Part shown: one piece after another, positions 25,710-36,728 of the stretch | How positions within the stretch are numbered: position 1 is the stretch's first letter | How the letters are laid out: every line of letters starts with the position of its first letter | Position numbers and translations under genes: made by a program | From: Carya illinoinensis | Lineage: Eukaryota > Streptophyta > Magnoliopsida > Fagales > Juglandaceae | Length of the DNA: 64,000 bases | Reading direction: 5' to 3' | Assembly (NCBI RefSeq): GCF_018687715.1 | Contig: NC_056762.1 | Coordinates: 36,010,864 to 36,074,863, forward strand | The notes under the pieces: generated by a model | Database searches by the model: none | What the model was told of the DNA's origin: nothing | Seen by the model: the letters and a program-made list of their open reading frames with translations, nothing else

Positions 25710-28700
25710 CTACAACAATTCCTTTCCACCTAACACCATAAAATATACAAACCAATGGTTTAAACAAAGGCAAATCAGTGTTACCGACAAATCACAACAA
25801 TTTTCAGAAGGAATAAGCTTCTGTACAAAGTTGTGATCAGTCGACCCCATCCGGTCCTCTGCACCAATCCATGGGCAAGATTTTCTTGCCTTCTGATGAC
25901 TGTTGTAAGCCATATCCAACACCCTTGCAGGTGGGAGCATTGAACATGATTGCTTTAAAATGCTGGCACTTGAATGTTTAGTTTCTTCAACCGAGTCCTT
26001 AATTGATTTGTTGGGTGATGATCTGCTTGACCTAGGAGTTGACCAATTTGTCGGTCCTCTCCTTGGACAATTGTAATAATCTGGTTCCCCACTGCTCTCA
26101 ATCATGGAGAGCTTAGGCTTCTTTGAGGACACCAGAGGGTCCAAACTTCTTAACCTATTGTTGGATGCCAATACCGGAATCAATGTTGCAAATATTTCTT
26201 CTGGTTTCTCGTTCGATTTCAACTCGCGAGCTCTCATAGCCTTTTGTGAGGGCTTTTTTGGCCACGTTACCATTCCATCTGGACTTTGCTTGAATGAGTG
26301 AGTCGCAAAGTCATATAGAGTTTGTGCAGCAGCTACCACTTTTGGACATCGCCCAGCTGTCATAAACAAAAAGGACATTGACCCAAAGAAAAAAGGCAAT
26401 AGAACATAACTCATATATTGAATGAAATCAATGCCATCGATATTCCACATTTTGTAACACAACCATAGACCCAGGGGCAGACCCACGCTCGGCCCCCGGG
26501 GGGGGACATAATTTTTTCTCAATCAATCATGTACAGCTATCCCATACATGTACGTCTAGGCCACTACAGAGCTGTCTAGACAAATAAATTATTTAATCTA
26601 GTTTAAAGTAAAAGCTAAAAGTACGTTGTTGCCGGCTGCCAAAATTTTTTTACATAACATCACTCTATTTCCTAGTCCCAGTACCATAACTTCACTATTA
26701 CACATTGTCATAAGTTGGCCCCTCCACCTAACAATTTATTTTTCAATCTTAGTAACAAATTTCATGCGGCAGATATGACTATCACCAATCTGATTAGAGA
26801 AAACAACTGATTTAAGCTTAATCCAAGGCTCCTAGATCACTTATAAGATAGAGTTTGCAAAGCAGAAAAAATCCGCTAAGTTTTAGTTCTCTTCCATAAC
26901 ATAACATGCAAACAAAACTGACCACCACCAAAAGGTTTGAAGCAATTAATATCAAATGATATAACATTCATCATTCATCTAGTTTCCAATCTCCATTTTT
27001 TCCTTATTTTTTCACATTTCCTTCTACCTGTTCCCTTCACACCAAGTATGCATACCCTCATGCCCCACTCCTCTAAAACACACGTGCCCAAAACACAGTT
27101 CCAAAACAAACAGATACAAAAACAGCCAGGTATATGGATATGCAAAGGCAACTCACATATCTCTGAGCAACAGAGTAACAAGAAGGGTAAATACATACAC
27201 AAACACACACACACACACACATACATACATACATATATATGAGTAACAAGAAGGTTGCTATAGTGCCGGTCGTACCGTTTTCTTGATAATTAACTTGTCC
27301 TCCAGAATCTGCATTTTCAAGAAAAAGCAATATCCCAATTTAAAAAAAGAAAACAGAAGAATCTATGAAAAAAAATCATGAGATTCTTACCCCGAAATAT
27401 GTGAGAAGCTTTTGGACACATTGCAGAAGAGAACGAATCCTTCTCAGACCAAGGAAGACTAACAGATATCGATGGCCAAATTTTATTTTCTGAACTCAGA
27501 CCTGAAGGAACCAGGCTCTGATCATAAGTTAGTGACTCTATGTTCGCAAGAAAATCTGTGGCAATCCTTTGACAGCTGCAAACATTCCCTATTCTTAGCC
27601 ATCTACCTTGGCATGTGCTCCTACGTGCAGACAATTTAATTGAATCGGAATTATTTCTACAATGCCCACTAAAAATATGTGACCATGGAAAAGGCAGCAA
27701 GGTGACTTTGCAAGGCATTGTCTTGCCTGAACATAGATCAGAAGTATTTCTTGAAGATGCAGAAGACTTGGCCACATCAAGGAGCAAAGACTCCAAGTCC
27801 TTGGGTTCAGCAAGTACCAAACGTTTCAAAATATCTTTAGGTTGACATAATGGATAATCAAGCAGATTAGATGGTGTATCAGGCTTGATATATGAATCCT
27901 GGATAGAGGAACAAGACTACTGGTTATCAGCCTTCAATTATATAGCAAACCATTAAAAAAGTTGTTAGCTTTCAATGGTATTAACTATAATGGAGCTGGA
28001 GCAGCATTCATGTGGCACTCGTAATACATGGGTGCAGCATTCATGTTTCAAATGTACTATGTTGATCCATCATTGATGTTACACGTCCAGAGACTCAGCC
28101 AGCAGACATACCTTTTCTCTTAGCAGAGCTGGTTTTAAAAATTTACTATGATTTATTTTTTAAAAGGAAAAAAGAAAGTATTAAATTTAAAATCAATAGT
28201 CACGTCAGGTAGTTTTCCAATAATTCTACCAGCTCTCCATGGCTACCTGGTTTGCTTGGTTAATATCAAAGTCCCTCAAAAGGTTGTATTCAAATAAGAA
28301 GAATAACTTTCCAATGACTTTTCAACTGAGCAATCAAATTTATGATTTTAGTCATTTGACTTTAGTGAAAAAAGCTCGGAAGGTGTGGGCCAGGGTCAGA
28401 CTGACCAGCATCCTAAATTCTCTATACAACTAACCTTGTTACATGAAGATGGATCTGTTGCGCAGGACTCTCCTTTATCATCAGAAACAGAGCTCAAGAT
28501 GCATGTGGACATTTTATTGTTGGAGAAGTTGTCTATATTGGCAATATTTTGGGACTGGACAGTTCTTGAGAGCTGCAGGACAGAGAAAGCTTTTCTAACT
28601 GAATGAAAAAAACCTTCATTAAGGTTTTCTGCTTTTTCCTCTGTCTTTAATTAAACTAGAACACTTGTAAGTGCCGTCAAGTAGATCAATCAAAGCCGGT

Positions 28701-29029
28701 TCATCCGTAAGTTTCGTGATGTCATGAGCATCTAGCTTCAGACCATATAACCCTGATAATAATTTCCAATATTTATTAGATTCATGGAACTTATACCTGT
28801 TCTTTTTTTTTTTCTTTTTTTTTCTTTTTTTTTGTGGGTGGGTGAAGAAAAAATCTCAATAGGTAGCTTATAAGGTAATCTTTCCTCCCACATCAATATA
28901 TGGGTAGTGAATTGTTATAAATAACTGAATATTCTTGAAGATGCAGCAGGCCTACCCCAAGTATATAGGATGCATACAAGAGAAACACCTAACTAGGAAA
29001 AAAAAAATATACGAGGAAATCATGAAAAC

Positions 29030-29345
29030 TCATCCTACTGAGATTTATAGCAGCTGCCCAAAGAAACAGAGTATTGAAGAAGGTTTTAGCTTTTCCATCG
29101 TCCGCTTATGATCCTCAAAATTTTTATCCATCCTTTGTCTCCCCATACACCACCCTAGATATATGAATCATCTTCCATACTACCGCAATTCAAAGGTTGC
29201 CATATGACCCTATCACGTTTGCACAAGAGTCTACTATCCTTCTACATAACCCAAGCCCACCCAATTCAAAAAAATTGTTCCACAAACCTCTGGCAACGTC
29301 AAGATTGAGCAAAAGGTGGTAAATACGAAGGTGAGGACCAGAGTT
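29030..29345 (-). mobile_element. LINE ORF2 tail remnant inside an intron
   Basis: The minus-strand translation gives pieces like HLLLNLDVARGLWNNFF, then FEDHKRTMEKLK, interrupted by several stops. This is the pattern of the zf-RVT region and tail of plant L1-type LINE ORF2. It sits in the 28797-30080 intron of the gene remnant. Confidence 0.6.
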
Positions 29346-30250
29346 GTAGATATAGTAAAAGAAAAGTAAAAATAAAAATAATGCTCAACTCAACCAAGCC
29401 TTGATCCCAAGTAACTGGGTTCTGTTAAATGGATCCATTTATACCACTCAGCTTCACTTAGAGTCATGTCCCCAATTATATCAGTAACAGATGGATATCT
29501 CTTATAACTGCAAGGACTTGCTCTCTTTTGTCATTTTACTTATTTCACTTTGATACAAGGCATGCATTGTACGCATCCAAACCATCTCTAACGACTTTTG
29601 TCCTTTTGTTCCCAATTGATATCACCCCTACGTTCACTGAAACAACTTCATGTGTTGCCCTAACTTTTCTAATACCACAAATTATTATTTCTATTTATTT
29701 TATCAGTAAACAAGAGTTTTATTAACGATATAGATAGGCATAGCCCAAGTAAGAGGTACAAATGTTATGGCCTATTTAGTTTTAATAGCATACAAAATAT
29801 TGACCGAGGTATACATGTCTTACTAATATGAATAAATATGTAGCTAGTACACTAATTAACACCTAGAAATTGGTTGTTTTCATTTGTTTAACAAAACTAG
29901 AGAGATCTAAATTTGGATATGGGTTAATGCTTCAAACCTCAACTCAATCTCTAAATGGACAGCAAACTCAAACCCCAAATATGAACTGAATTTGCTCACT
30001 AGCAATCAAAAAATAAACAAATTAAGTCTCTTCAAAGAGGCAAACCGCTTTTATTTATAATTTTTCTGAAAATGCCATACCAAAGAAGTTGTTCCCTCCA
30101 GAAGATTGACTGAAGTTTGATGACGCCACCTTCATTGAGAAAGAACTATATTTGATCTTCATAGGAACTTTGAAACTTCTTGTTGAAGTTGGTCTTTTGT
30201 TTCGCCAACTGACTATCATCTAGAATGTGTCAAAACAAAAAGATAAAAAT

Positions 30251-30808
30251 TTGTATTATTCCAAACTCTGATAAGCTGGAATGAGAATCCAAACCTTTAA
30301 TCAAAGCTACAACGGCCAATAAATATCACAAAAATTATATATATGATACGAAAATTAGATCATAGAATTCTTTAATCAAAGCTACAATGGCCAATAAATA
30401 TCACAAAAATTATATATATGATATGAAAATTAGATCATAGAATTTCCGCAGATCAGAAAATGAATCACTTTTTTCTGTTTACTTGTGAATCGTCAAGGTG
30501 TGAGATTTGATGCTCAATATACCTTTAAATTGTATTATTCCAAACTCTGATAAGCTGGAATGAGAATCCAAACCTTTAATCAAAGCTACAACAGCCAATA
30601 AATATCACAAAAATTATATATATGATACGAAAATTAGATCATAGAATTCTTTAATCAAAGCTACAACGGCCAATAAATATCACAAAAATTATATATATGA
30701 TATGAAAATTAGATCATAGAATTTCCGCAGATCAGAAAATGAATCACTTTTTTCTGTTTACTTGTGAATCGTCAAGGTGTGAGATTTGACGCTCAATATA
30801 CCTTTAAA
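30251..30808. repeat. Two 279-bp tandem copies, each with a nested 75-bp duplication
   Basis: Copies begin at 30251 and 30530 and are nearly identical over 279 bp. Inside each, a 75-bp unit beginning TCAAAGCTACAA occurs twice (first at 30301 and 30376). The outer boundary falls on the exon-intron junction at 30802, so the 5' splice site sequence AAAG/GTATATTGAGC is itself duplicated. A degenerate third trace of the edge is near 31170. Confidence 0.9.
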
Positions 30809-31229
30809 ATACTCAATGGGAAAGCCCAAGGCTACAAGGCTTGACGAAGGGAGGGAGATGCGGCGGGGGAAGGAAAATGCTTTTGGAGATTGAGATTTTA
30901 TTTGTTTTTCATCGAAAGCAAAGAAGGCCAAGGATGGCCTACAGTGCGTGTCATCTGAAGGGAACAAGCTTTTTCGACCGCGATGGTATGATTGTCGGGC
31001 CCTCTCCTCGTTCTGCCCGCTGGCCTATTGGGATAGCAGCCTTCAGGTTTTGCCTGCCCTTTTTTATAATAAAAAATTCCAACTCGGCCCGAGATAGCAC
31101 TGGCAACAATAGAAAGGAAGGGATCCATGCGAGATCTAGGTGAGAGATTTGACATCAGGAAACCCAATCCACTTCTAGGTGCGAGATTTGATACTCAATA
31201 TGCCTTTATCATACTCATTGATCTCTATC

Positions 31230-31675
31230 AATCATAGACCTTCCACCCAACATGGGATTTATGTGAGTATGAGATTTCACATTGCTTGAGAAAGAGAAAC
31301 TTTTGTTCTTTATAATGGTTCCAATGGGGCTATAATTATATCATTGACAAGTCCTTTTGGAGTATAGGTCCATATGTAGCTTGGGCCTCTATTAGTCTGC
31401 AAATGGTATCAAAACCTATCACAACTAGAAATGTGGGATTGAGCTATGCCATTTATGATGGATTGATCCGATGAGAACGCCGGGAATTTAAGTGGGAGAG
31501 ATTGTGATACCCCATTCTAACTTATAAGAGAGGTGGTGTATGGGATCCCTCATTACTTGGAAATGAGAAGTTCTTACTCTTTATAATTGGTTCCAATGGG
31601 GCTTTAATTGTATCATTAACAGTCTTTTTGGAGTATAGACCCGATAATGGCTCGGGACTCCCGTGGGGCATTACA
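31230..31675 (+). mobile_element. TRIM-like miniature LTR retrotransposon
   Basis: The right terminal repeat starts TGTGATACCCC at 31503, ends CATTACA at 31675 (TG...CA) and is preceded by the purine tract AGTGGGAGAG. The left repeat is diverged but shares CTTTATAAT(TG)GTTCCAATGGGGCT and TTTTTGGAGTATAG; it ends CTGCA and is followed at 31404 by TGGTATCAAAACC, a tRNA-Met-type primer-binding site. There is no coding capacity between them, which defines a TRIM. The left edge is uncertain. Confidence 0.7.
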
Positions 31676-31814
31676 ATTAGGTTGCATGAAGTGAGCACGT
31701 AGTAAAGGCTATATAAGAATTCACAATATGAAACCCAAGATGGCATCTTGCATGACTAAGCAACTCTTAATGGTAAAATTTGAAGACCCTGTTGAGGTAC
31801 AAAAGTTTGCAGAC

Positions 31815-32401
31815 CGTGTCACAATGGAGGAGGAGATGATCAACGGTTTCCCAATTTCATTTAAACATACAACACCTGTCTATCAAAAGACTATGACACC
31901 TGCGAAGGCTATCCATAGTAAGGTTTAATTTGTTGATTTCAAGCCTGGAACCTGAAACATTTGTGTAACAATATGAACCAAAGCTAAGCTTGATTTGGTT
32001 AAGCTTGTTAACAGGCTTGATTCTTAACTAGACAGTTCCACTTTTTTTTTTTTAATTCTTAACTAGACAGTTCCACTTTTTTTTTTTAATTCTTAACTAG
32101 ACAGTTCCACTTTTTTTGTTTTAATAAGTAAGATAAGATTTTATTAAAACAAGTAAAGAGGCATCAACCAAGTTCACGGGTAGTATACAAAGTTTCACTT
32201 ATCACAAAGCTGAATTCAACAACCTCAAAAGGTTGAATAAATCTAAGCTATTATTAGCAAACCCAACTTAAAAATTTATCACCCATGTAACATTATTCCC
32301 AAAGGAAAAGTTAACAAGAAAGGTAAGAGAGTATAAGCCAATAATTCCGATACAATGGAGCAACCATACAGGCTTAAATGTATTTGCTAGTTGGCAAATA
32401 T

Positions 32402-32435
<34 letters not shown>

Positions 32436-33930
32436 TAAGTTGATCCGCACGCATTATGTGGGGAGATAGAACATTAGGAGCTACTCTTCTAAAGAGCAAT
32501 TTCTCTAATGAGCTTGGCATTCGGTAAAAGTAGGGCAAACCCAAATATTCATACACTTATTATATGACATATTTATGGAAAATCAAGCTGCTGGTGATAA
32601 ACTGGAAGCAAGACGGTAAGGATGCAAGCATTATCAATTTTGGTGTTAATTGAGAAGGTGCTGGTAACATTCAACACCCCCCCCCCCCCCCCCAAAACAA
32701 AAAAAAAAGAAGACATAAATCAAAGAAGAAGAAGAGGAATAAAAGCCAAAATCTTAGATCTACAAACTCTTATATTTAGTATATCCCACCCTCAACAATC
32801 AATAACGAAAATATATCACCTATTTAGAGTCGAACACAAAAATATCAAAACAAAGGAAATTTTTCCTCTGAAAAAGAAGGATTTTATTTTTTATTACTAA
32901 AACCCACTTCTCTTTAATCTCTTCTCCTTCCTAAATTGATTTTCCAAACAGACATATTACGATATACACAACCCGACACATGTTGCAAATGAAAAGCTTC
33001 GTTTGTTCACCTGCAAATTTTAGAAACCTCCAATGACAAGTCTTATGCCTCAATAACTCCCAACTGAATGTTCTTATTCAGTTACCTATTCAACCAATCA
33101 AATATAATTAGCGCGCGCCCCCACTTCTTTCGAGACATAGCTCGCTCCCTAATGTGCCTCACAATCGAAGCCCACCCATTACTTCCAGAAACCAAGGTTT
33201 CAAATCTTAATGCCCCCTCAAATATGAGGGATGATAATTGACGGGAAAAAAAAAACAAAAATAAAAAATCCGCTCTCAAACATGTTCAAATTCAGGAAAT
33301 AACCTATGAGAAACTATTCACCGACTCGAATTGCAGACAACTCAAGCACTGAAACGAAAAAGGAAAAAGAACTACAAAATCCGCGTGTAAAACTAATTTG
33401 TGATTTGTACCGCAAATCTTGACTGGGGCTTCGAGTTTGAGAAGATTAGGCTGGCTGAGAAAAATCTCCTTAGACGAAAGGCAGAGTTGCCGGACTTCCG
33501 ACTAGGTCAGCTGCACCTGCTTCGTCGTCGGACCAACCTTCGCCCCCGTCAGCCGAAGTATGATATCGTCAAGCAAAGTCTCCTCCATCAAGACCGTCTA
33601 AAAGAACCTCTACCTTACAGGGTATCAAAGTGAAAGAAATCCCTAAAAGAAAGCAAGAAAACCGAACACTAGTTCTGGGCTCAAAGGGGCCGTCAGCAGG
33701 ATCCGATTCAGGCAGCGAGACGTACTCTTGTTAAAGCAAATATAGAGAATAATTTCACAACGATTTCACGTTAAATATAACCGAGTCCGGCAGGCGGCAA
33801 CCGCGAAGGATAGAAAAAAGTCTGATGATGAGTCAGTGAGTATGGCTGCCGCTTGCTAACGATAGACGTAGTTACAGATGGAACATAACAGTTGCGAGAG
33901 GCGCACCCGAAGCAAGTGAGAAGAACCCAA
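31815..33930 (-). pseudogene. Inverted, decayed duplicate of the TOPP gene 5' region
   Basis: In reverse orientation this block aligns by eye with 52.83-56.48 kb: promoter and leader, exon 1, and two parts of intron 1. The exon-1 copy is 33588-33411, 178 bp, exactly the length of the intact exon (53217-53394), with the start codon and the donor GCG/GTACAAATC kept. Codon 29 (GAG in the live gene) is TAG here (33504-33502), so it cannot encode PP1. Exons 2 and 3 are absent. About 1.7 kb of intron (roughly 53.81-55.49 kb in the live gene) is replaced by about 0.1 kb here. The copy also includes the start of the LINE fragment found at 56.43 kb, so the copied segment was genomic and not a processed cDNA. 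Confidence 0.88.
32020..32116. repeat. Tandem repeat of three units, about 35 bp
   Basis: TTCTTAACTAGACAGTTCCA followed by a T-run begins at 32021, 32056 and 32090. The intact homologous region near 56260 has only a single trace, so the expansion postdates the duplication. Confidence 0.85.
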
Positions 33931-33948
33931 CCCATGGAAATGGAAATT

Positions 33949-35735
33949 TTTTTTCGTTTTTTTCCAACAAAGACTACTTCTATTAATAGAAAATCCGCGT
34001 TACAAAGTATTAGTACCCATCAGTAGGCACAGTCCTTAATTAATACAGACAGACAAGTGGTCCTTTCTACTATGAAAATTTAATAGATAAGCAGATAGAA
34101 GGATTAAAGGCATGTTTTTAAAAATTAATTTAAATGATGTCCATGGCATAATAAAGTGCGCGTATCGATTCTGATCTTGATGTATTTTTCTCAATTACCA
34201 GTTATTTAGTGTACTCAGTATATGACGAATGTCTTGCATTATCTGTTGAGTTATCTAATCTGGGTTATGTGATGCTTCATTTGCTGCCATAATAGTATTT
34301 AAGGAATCATCTGCAATGATTAGATTTTGTATATTTGCCTCCTTTGCACCTTTAAGTCTAATGAGTAATGTTGTAGCCTCTCCTTGATTAGGATTTGTAT
34401 TGTGTATGAAGCTGGTTTGAATAAAGTCGATATCCCCCTCATCTTTCCTACATATTGCAGCAGCAGTACTTACCTTTTCTTTTACTGCTACGTCAAATGT
34501 TAAGATGTGATGATCTTTTAGAATAACTTTTCAGTTATGGCTGTTGTTAATCATAACATTATCCCAAGCTTCACAATGTTCTTTATGAATCTTCAGTATT
34601 TGAGAAATGAACATTTCAAGATTAGGTTTAATAGCATCATGGACAACTTTATTCATAAGTACCAGATATTATCCATGGCAACAAGTGCAAAAATCTGGAA
34701 AGAATGCTCTTCATTTGAGAAAATGCCTAGTGTTTTGTTAGGACTTATAATGCATTCATTCTAATGGTTCATTGTCTCAGTCAGACTAGAAATATTAAGA
34801 GCCAGGGGGATTGCCTCCAAAGCATCCTGGTAAAGTTACAATTCAGAAAGAGGTGCTCTTGACTTTCTATTCCTGTTTGGCATATGGGACAAATGCAATC
34901 ATCACTATCAATAGGGAAATTTTTCTTTAACAGCTCTCTTTGGTTTGAATTATGTTGCTAAGAATTTTCCGGCATAAGTATTTCAGCCTATCTTGGACTT
35001 TCAGTTTCTAAAGATTTTTCCAAGTATTTGAGGAAATGGAATTGATTGTAGTATCAAAATTTGAAGTGATTGCAGCATAGGCTGATTTAACACTAAACTG
35101 CCCCCAAGAATGGTGGATCCAAATGGGTTTATCATCAACATTTTGATCATTGTATTGGGCCGAAGAGATTTTTAGGATTTCATTCATTGGGTCTTGATTA
35201 AAGAGAGCTTGGAGTAAAATAGTATCCCAACTTTTAGGATTTTCTATAATGAGTTCAGAAACTTTTAGAGTGGGATCTTTTTGAATGGTCTCATCTCTCA
35301 GTTGTGGAGTAAAATTTGGCATGGTAAGGATCCAAGGGTCATTCCAGACGTTCACTCCTATTCCATTGTTTATTTGAAAACACGAACTTTTTTGCAAGAA
35401 CTCTTTTTGCTTAAGAATACATTTCCATATCCATGAATCATTTTGCTTTTGATGAGTGGAGAAGAAGGAATTTTGTTTAAGATATTTTGATTTTAACATT
35501 TTACTCCAAAGACTTATGTTTCCTTGAATTAGAAGCCAACTAATTTTTGATAAGAAAGCTTTGTTGAAGTTTTGAGTTAGACGAAGGCCGAAACCTCCCA
35601 TGGTTTTTGGTTAACAAATCGATTTCCATGATTTTAGTGTGAAATTATAAGTTTTTTCTAAAGGAAAACTCCACCAAAATTTCATGAATTCTTTATCCAT
35701 GCCTTTTGTAACACTCTTTGGGATTGAAATAGTAG
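33949..35735 (-). mobile_element. 5'-truncated L1-type LINE (ORF2 C-terminus)
   Basis: Minus-strand frames encode MGGFGLRLTQNFNKAFLSKI and LWSKMLKSKY (end of the reverse-transcriptase region) through VNVWNDPWI and PIWIHHSWGQFSVKSAY. Further 3' is an RNase H-like stretch with DVAVKEKVSTAAAICRK, NPNQGEATTLLIRLKGA and NLIIADDS. Flanking 17-bp direct repeats CCATGGAAATGGAAATT lie at 33932-33948 and 35736-35752, and the 3' end (left) has a T-rich run, so both edges of the insertion are defined. The 5' part (endonuclease, most of RT) is missing and frameshifts are present, so it is dead. Confidence 0.92.
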
Positions 35736-35752
35736 CCATGGAAATGGAAATT

Positions 35753-36728
35753 ATTTAGCCAGATTTCATTAAAACAAAATAAGGGGATGTTCGCTAATAA
35801 TTCCAATATCAACTCATCAATTTTATAAATATTACTCATTACAAATATTTTTAAATTAATCATTATAATTTTTTAAAATTAATTATTATAAATTTTTAAA
35901 ATTTTAAAATATAAAACAAAAAAATATTTAATTTAGTAAAATTATAAAATAAAATTTATATTTAAACAACATTTTAACTTTTTAATATTTTTTATTCAAT
36001 TTTTTCTCTATTTTTACAAAATCTAAAAAAAACTTAACTCAAACTATTTTACTTTTATTTACAAATCATCTTACTACTATTTACAAAATTTTCATCTTAT
36101 CTCATTCTCAAGCATCCTAAGTTTTATTGTAAAGTAGATCATAAAGTATGAATTTATATGAATTTATGAATTTACTTTTATATAATTTTTTTAGAAAAAT
36201 AATTTATACAAATTCTAAATATACAAACCCTTGTAAAAAAAGGAATCCACTTGAAAAAATTATAAAAAACATATTCTTTATTAATGAAACTTACTTTATA
36301 AAAGACTTTATAAAATTTATCTGTTTAAAATTTATACCCAGCATTATTATTTTTTTTTTCCATGTTTGTGCCTATAAATGGGGGATTGGGTGCGATTTGT
36401 ACGTTAGAATGAGAATACGAATAAACATATTCTATTAAGATTAAGGTTTGGTTTGGTTATTAAGATTTTTTATTTTAAATACAAAATTTTTATATTATTA
36501 TTATAACTTTCTTAAATCTCTATATAAAATATAATAAATAATTTAATTTTTTTTAACTATTTTAAATCTTAAAATAATAATAATATTAAAATCTAATATT
36601 TTAATATTTTATCTTAAAATTTAAAATTATTATCTAAGAATTCCTAGAGACCAAATCGAACCTCATATTATTTTCTATTTTATTTTCAATTAAGTGTAAC
36701 AATGTATCACATTTAAAATGATTTTTTT
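35753..36728. other. AT-rich spacer with MITE-like blocks
   Basis: Very AT-rich DNA with two blocks (about 35765-36120 and 36440-36660) carrying phrases such as CATCTTATCTCATTCTCA that recur at 42.2 and 52.2 kb. No gene is seen. Confidence 0.5.

Larger units (their letters stand above)
25710..30967 (-). pseudogene. Decayed multi-exon plant gene of unrecognised family
   Basis: Function unknown. Minus-strand exons that join in phase: 30967?-30802, 30219-30081, 28796-28435, 27898-27391, a 33-nt microexon 27308-27276, and 26356-25710 with the stop; all introns are GT-AG. Recognisable phrases are KYWKLLSGLYGLKLDAHDIT, EPKDLESLLLDVAK, LPFPWSHIFSGHCRNNSDS, CPKVVAAAQTLYDFATHS and MVTWPKKPSQKAMRARELKS; I cannot name the family. 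Lesions: an in-frame TAG in exon 30219-30081 just after SSYEDQI; a frame change in exon 28796-28435 at about 28640, where reading goes from LIKDR into the frame of EKAENLNEGFF; and no in-frame ATG upstream. The three 3' exons remain fully open and could still make about 400-470 residues from an internal start. The phase agreement across five introns is strong evidence that the model is a real ancestral gene. An alternative is a live gene with a shorter N-terminus. Confidence 0.65.

Noticed and set aside
26470..26520. Frame extending the last exon of the gene remnant upstream through a G/C run (PPRGPSVGLPLGLW)
   Set aside because: The acceptor at 26357-26358 joins in phase with the microexon. 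The upstream part is intron sequence resembling repeat debris.
31728..31928. A 66-codon plus-strand frame starting MKPKMASCMTKQLL
   Set aside because: It spans the boundary into the inverted duplicate, and the homologous stretch near 56.4 kb is antisense to LINE debris. No support as a gene.
33400..33633. Plus-strand open frame across the dead TOPP exon
   Set aside because: It is antisense to the inverted TOPP exon 1 copy, and the mirror frame also appears opposite the intact exon at 53 kb, so it is a shadow.
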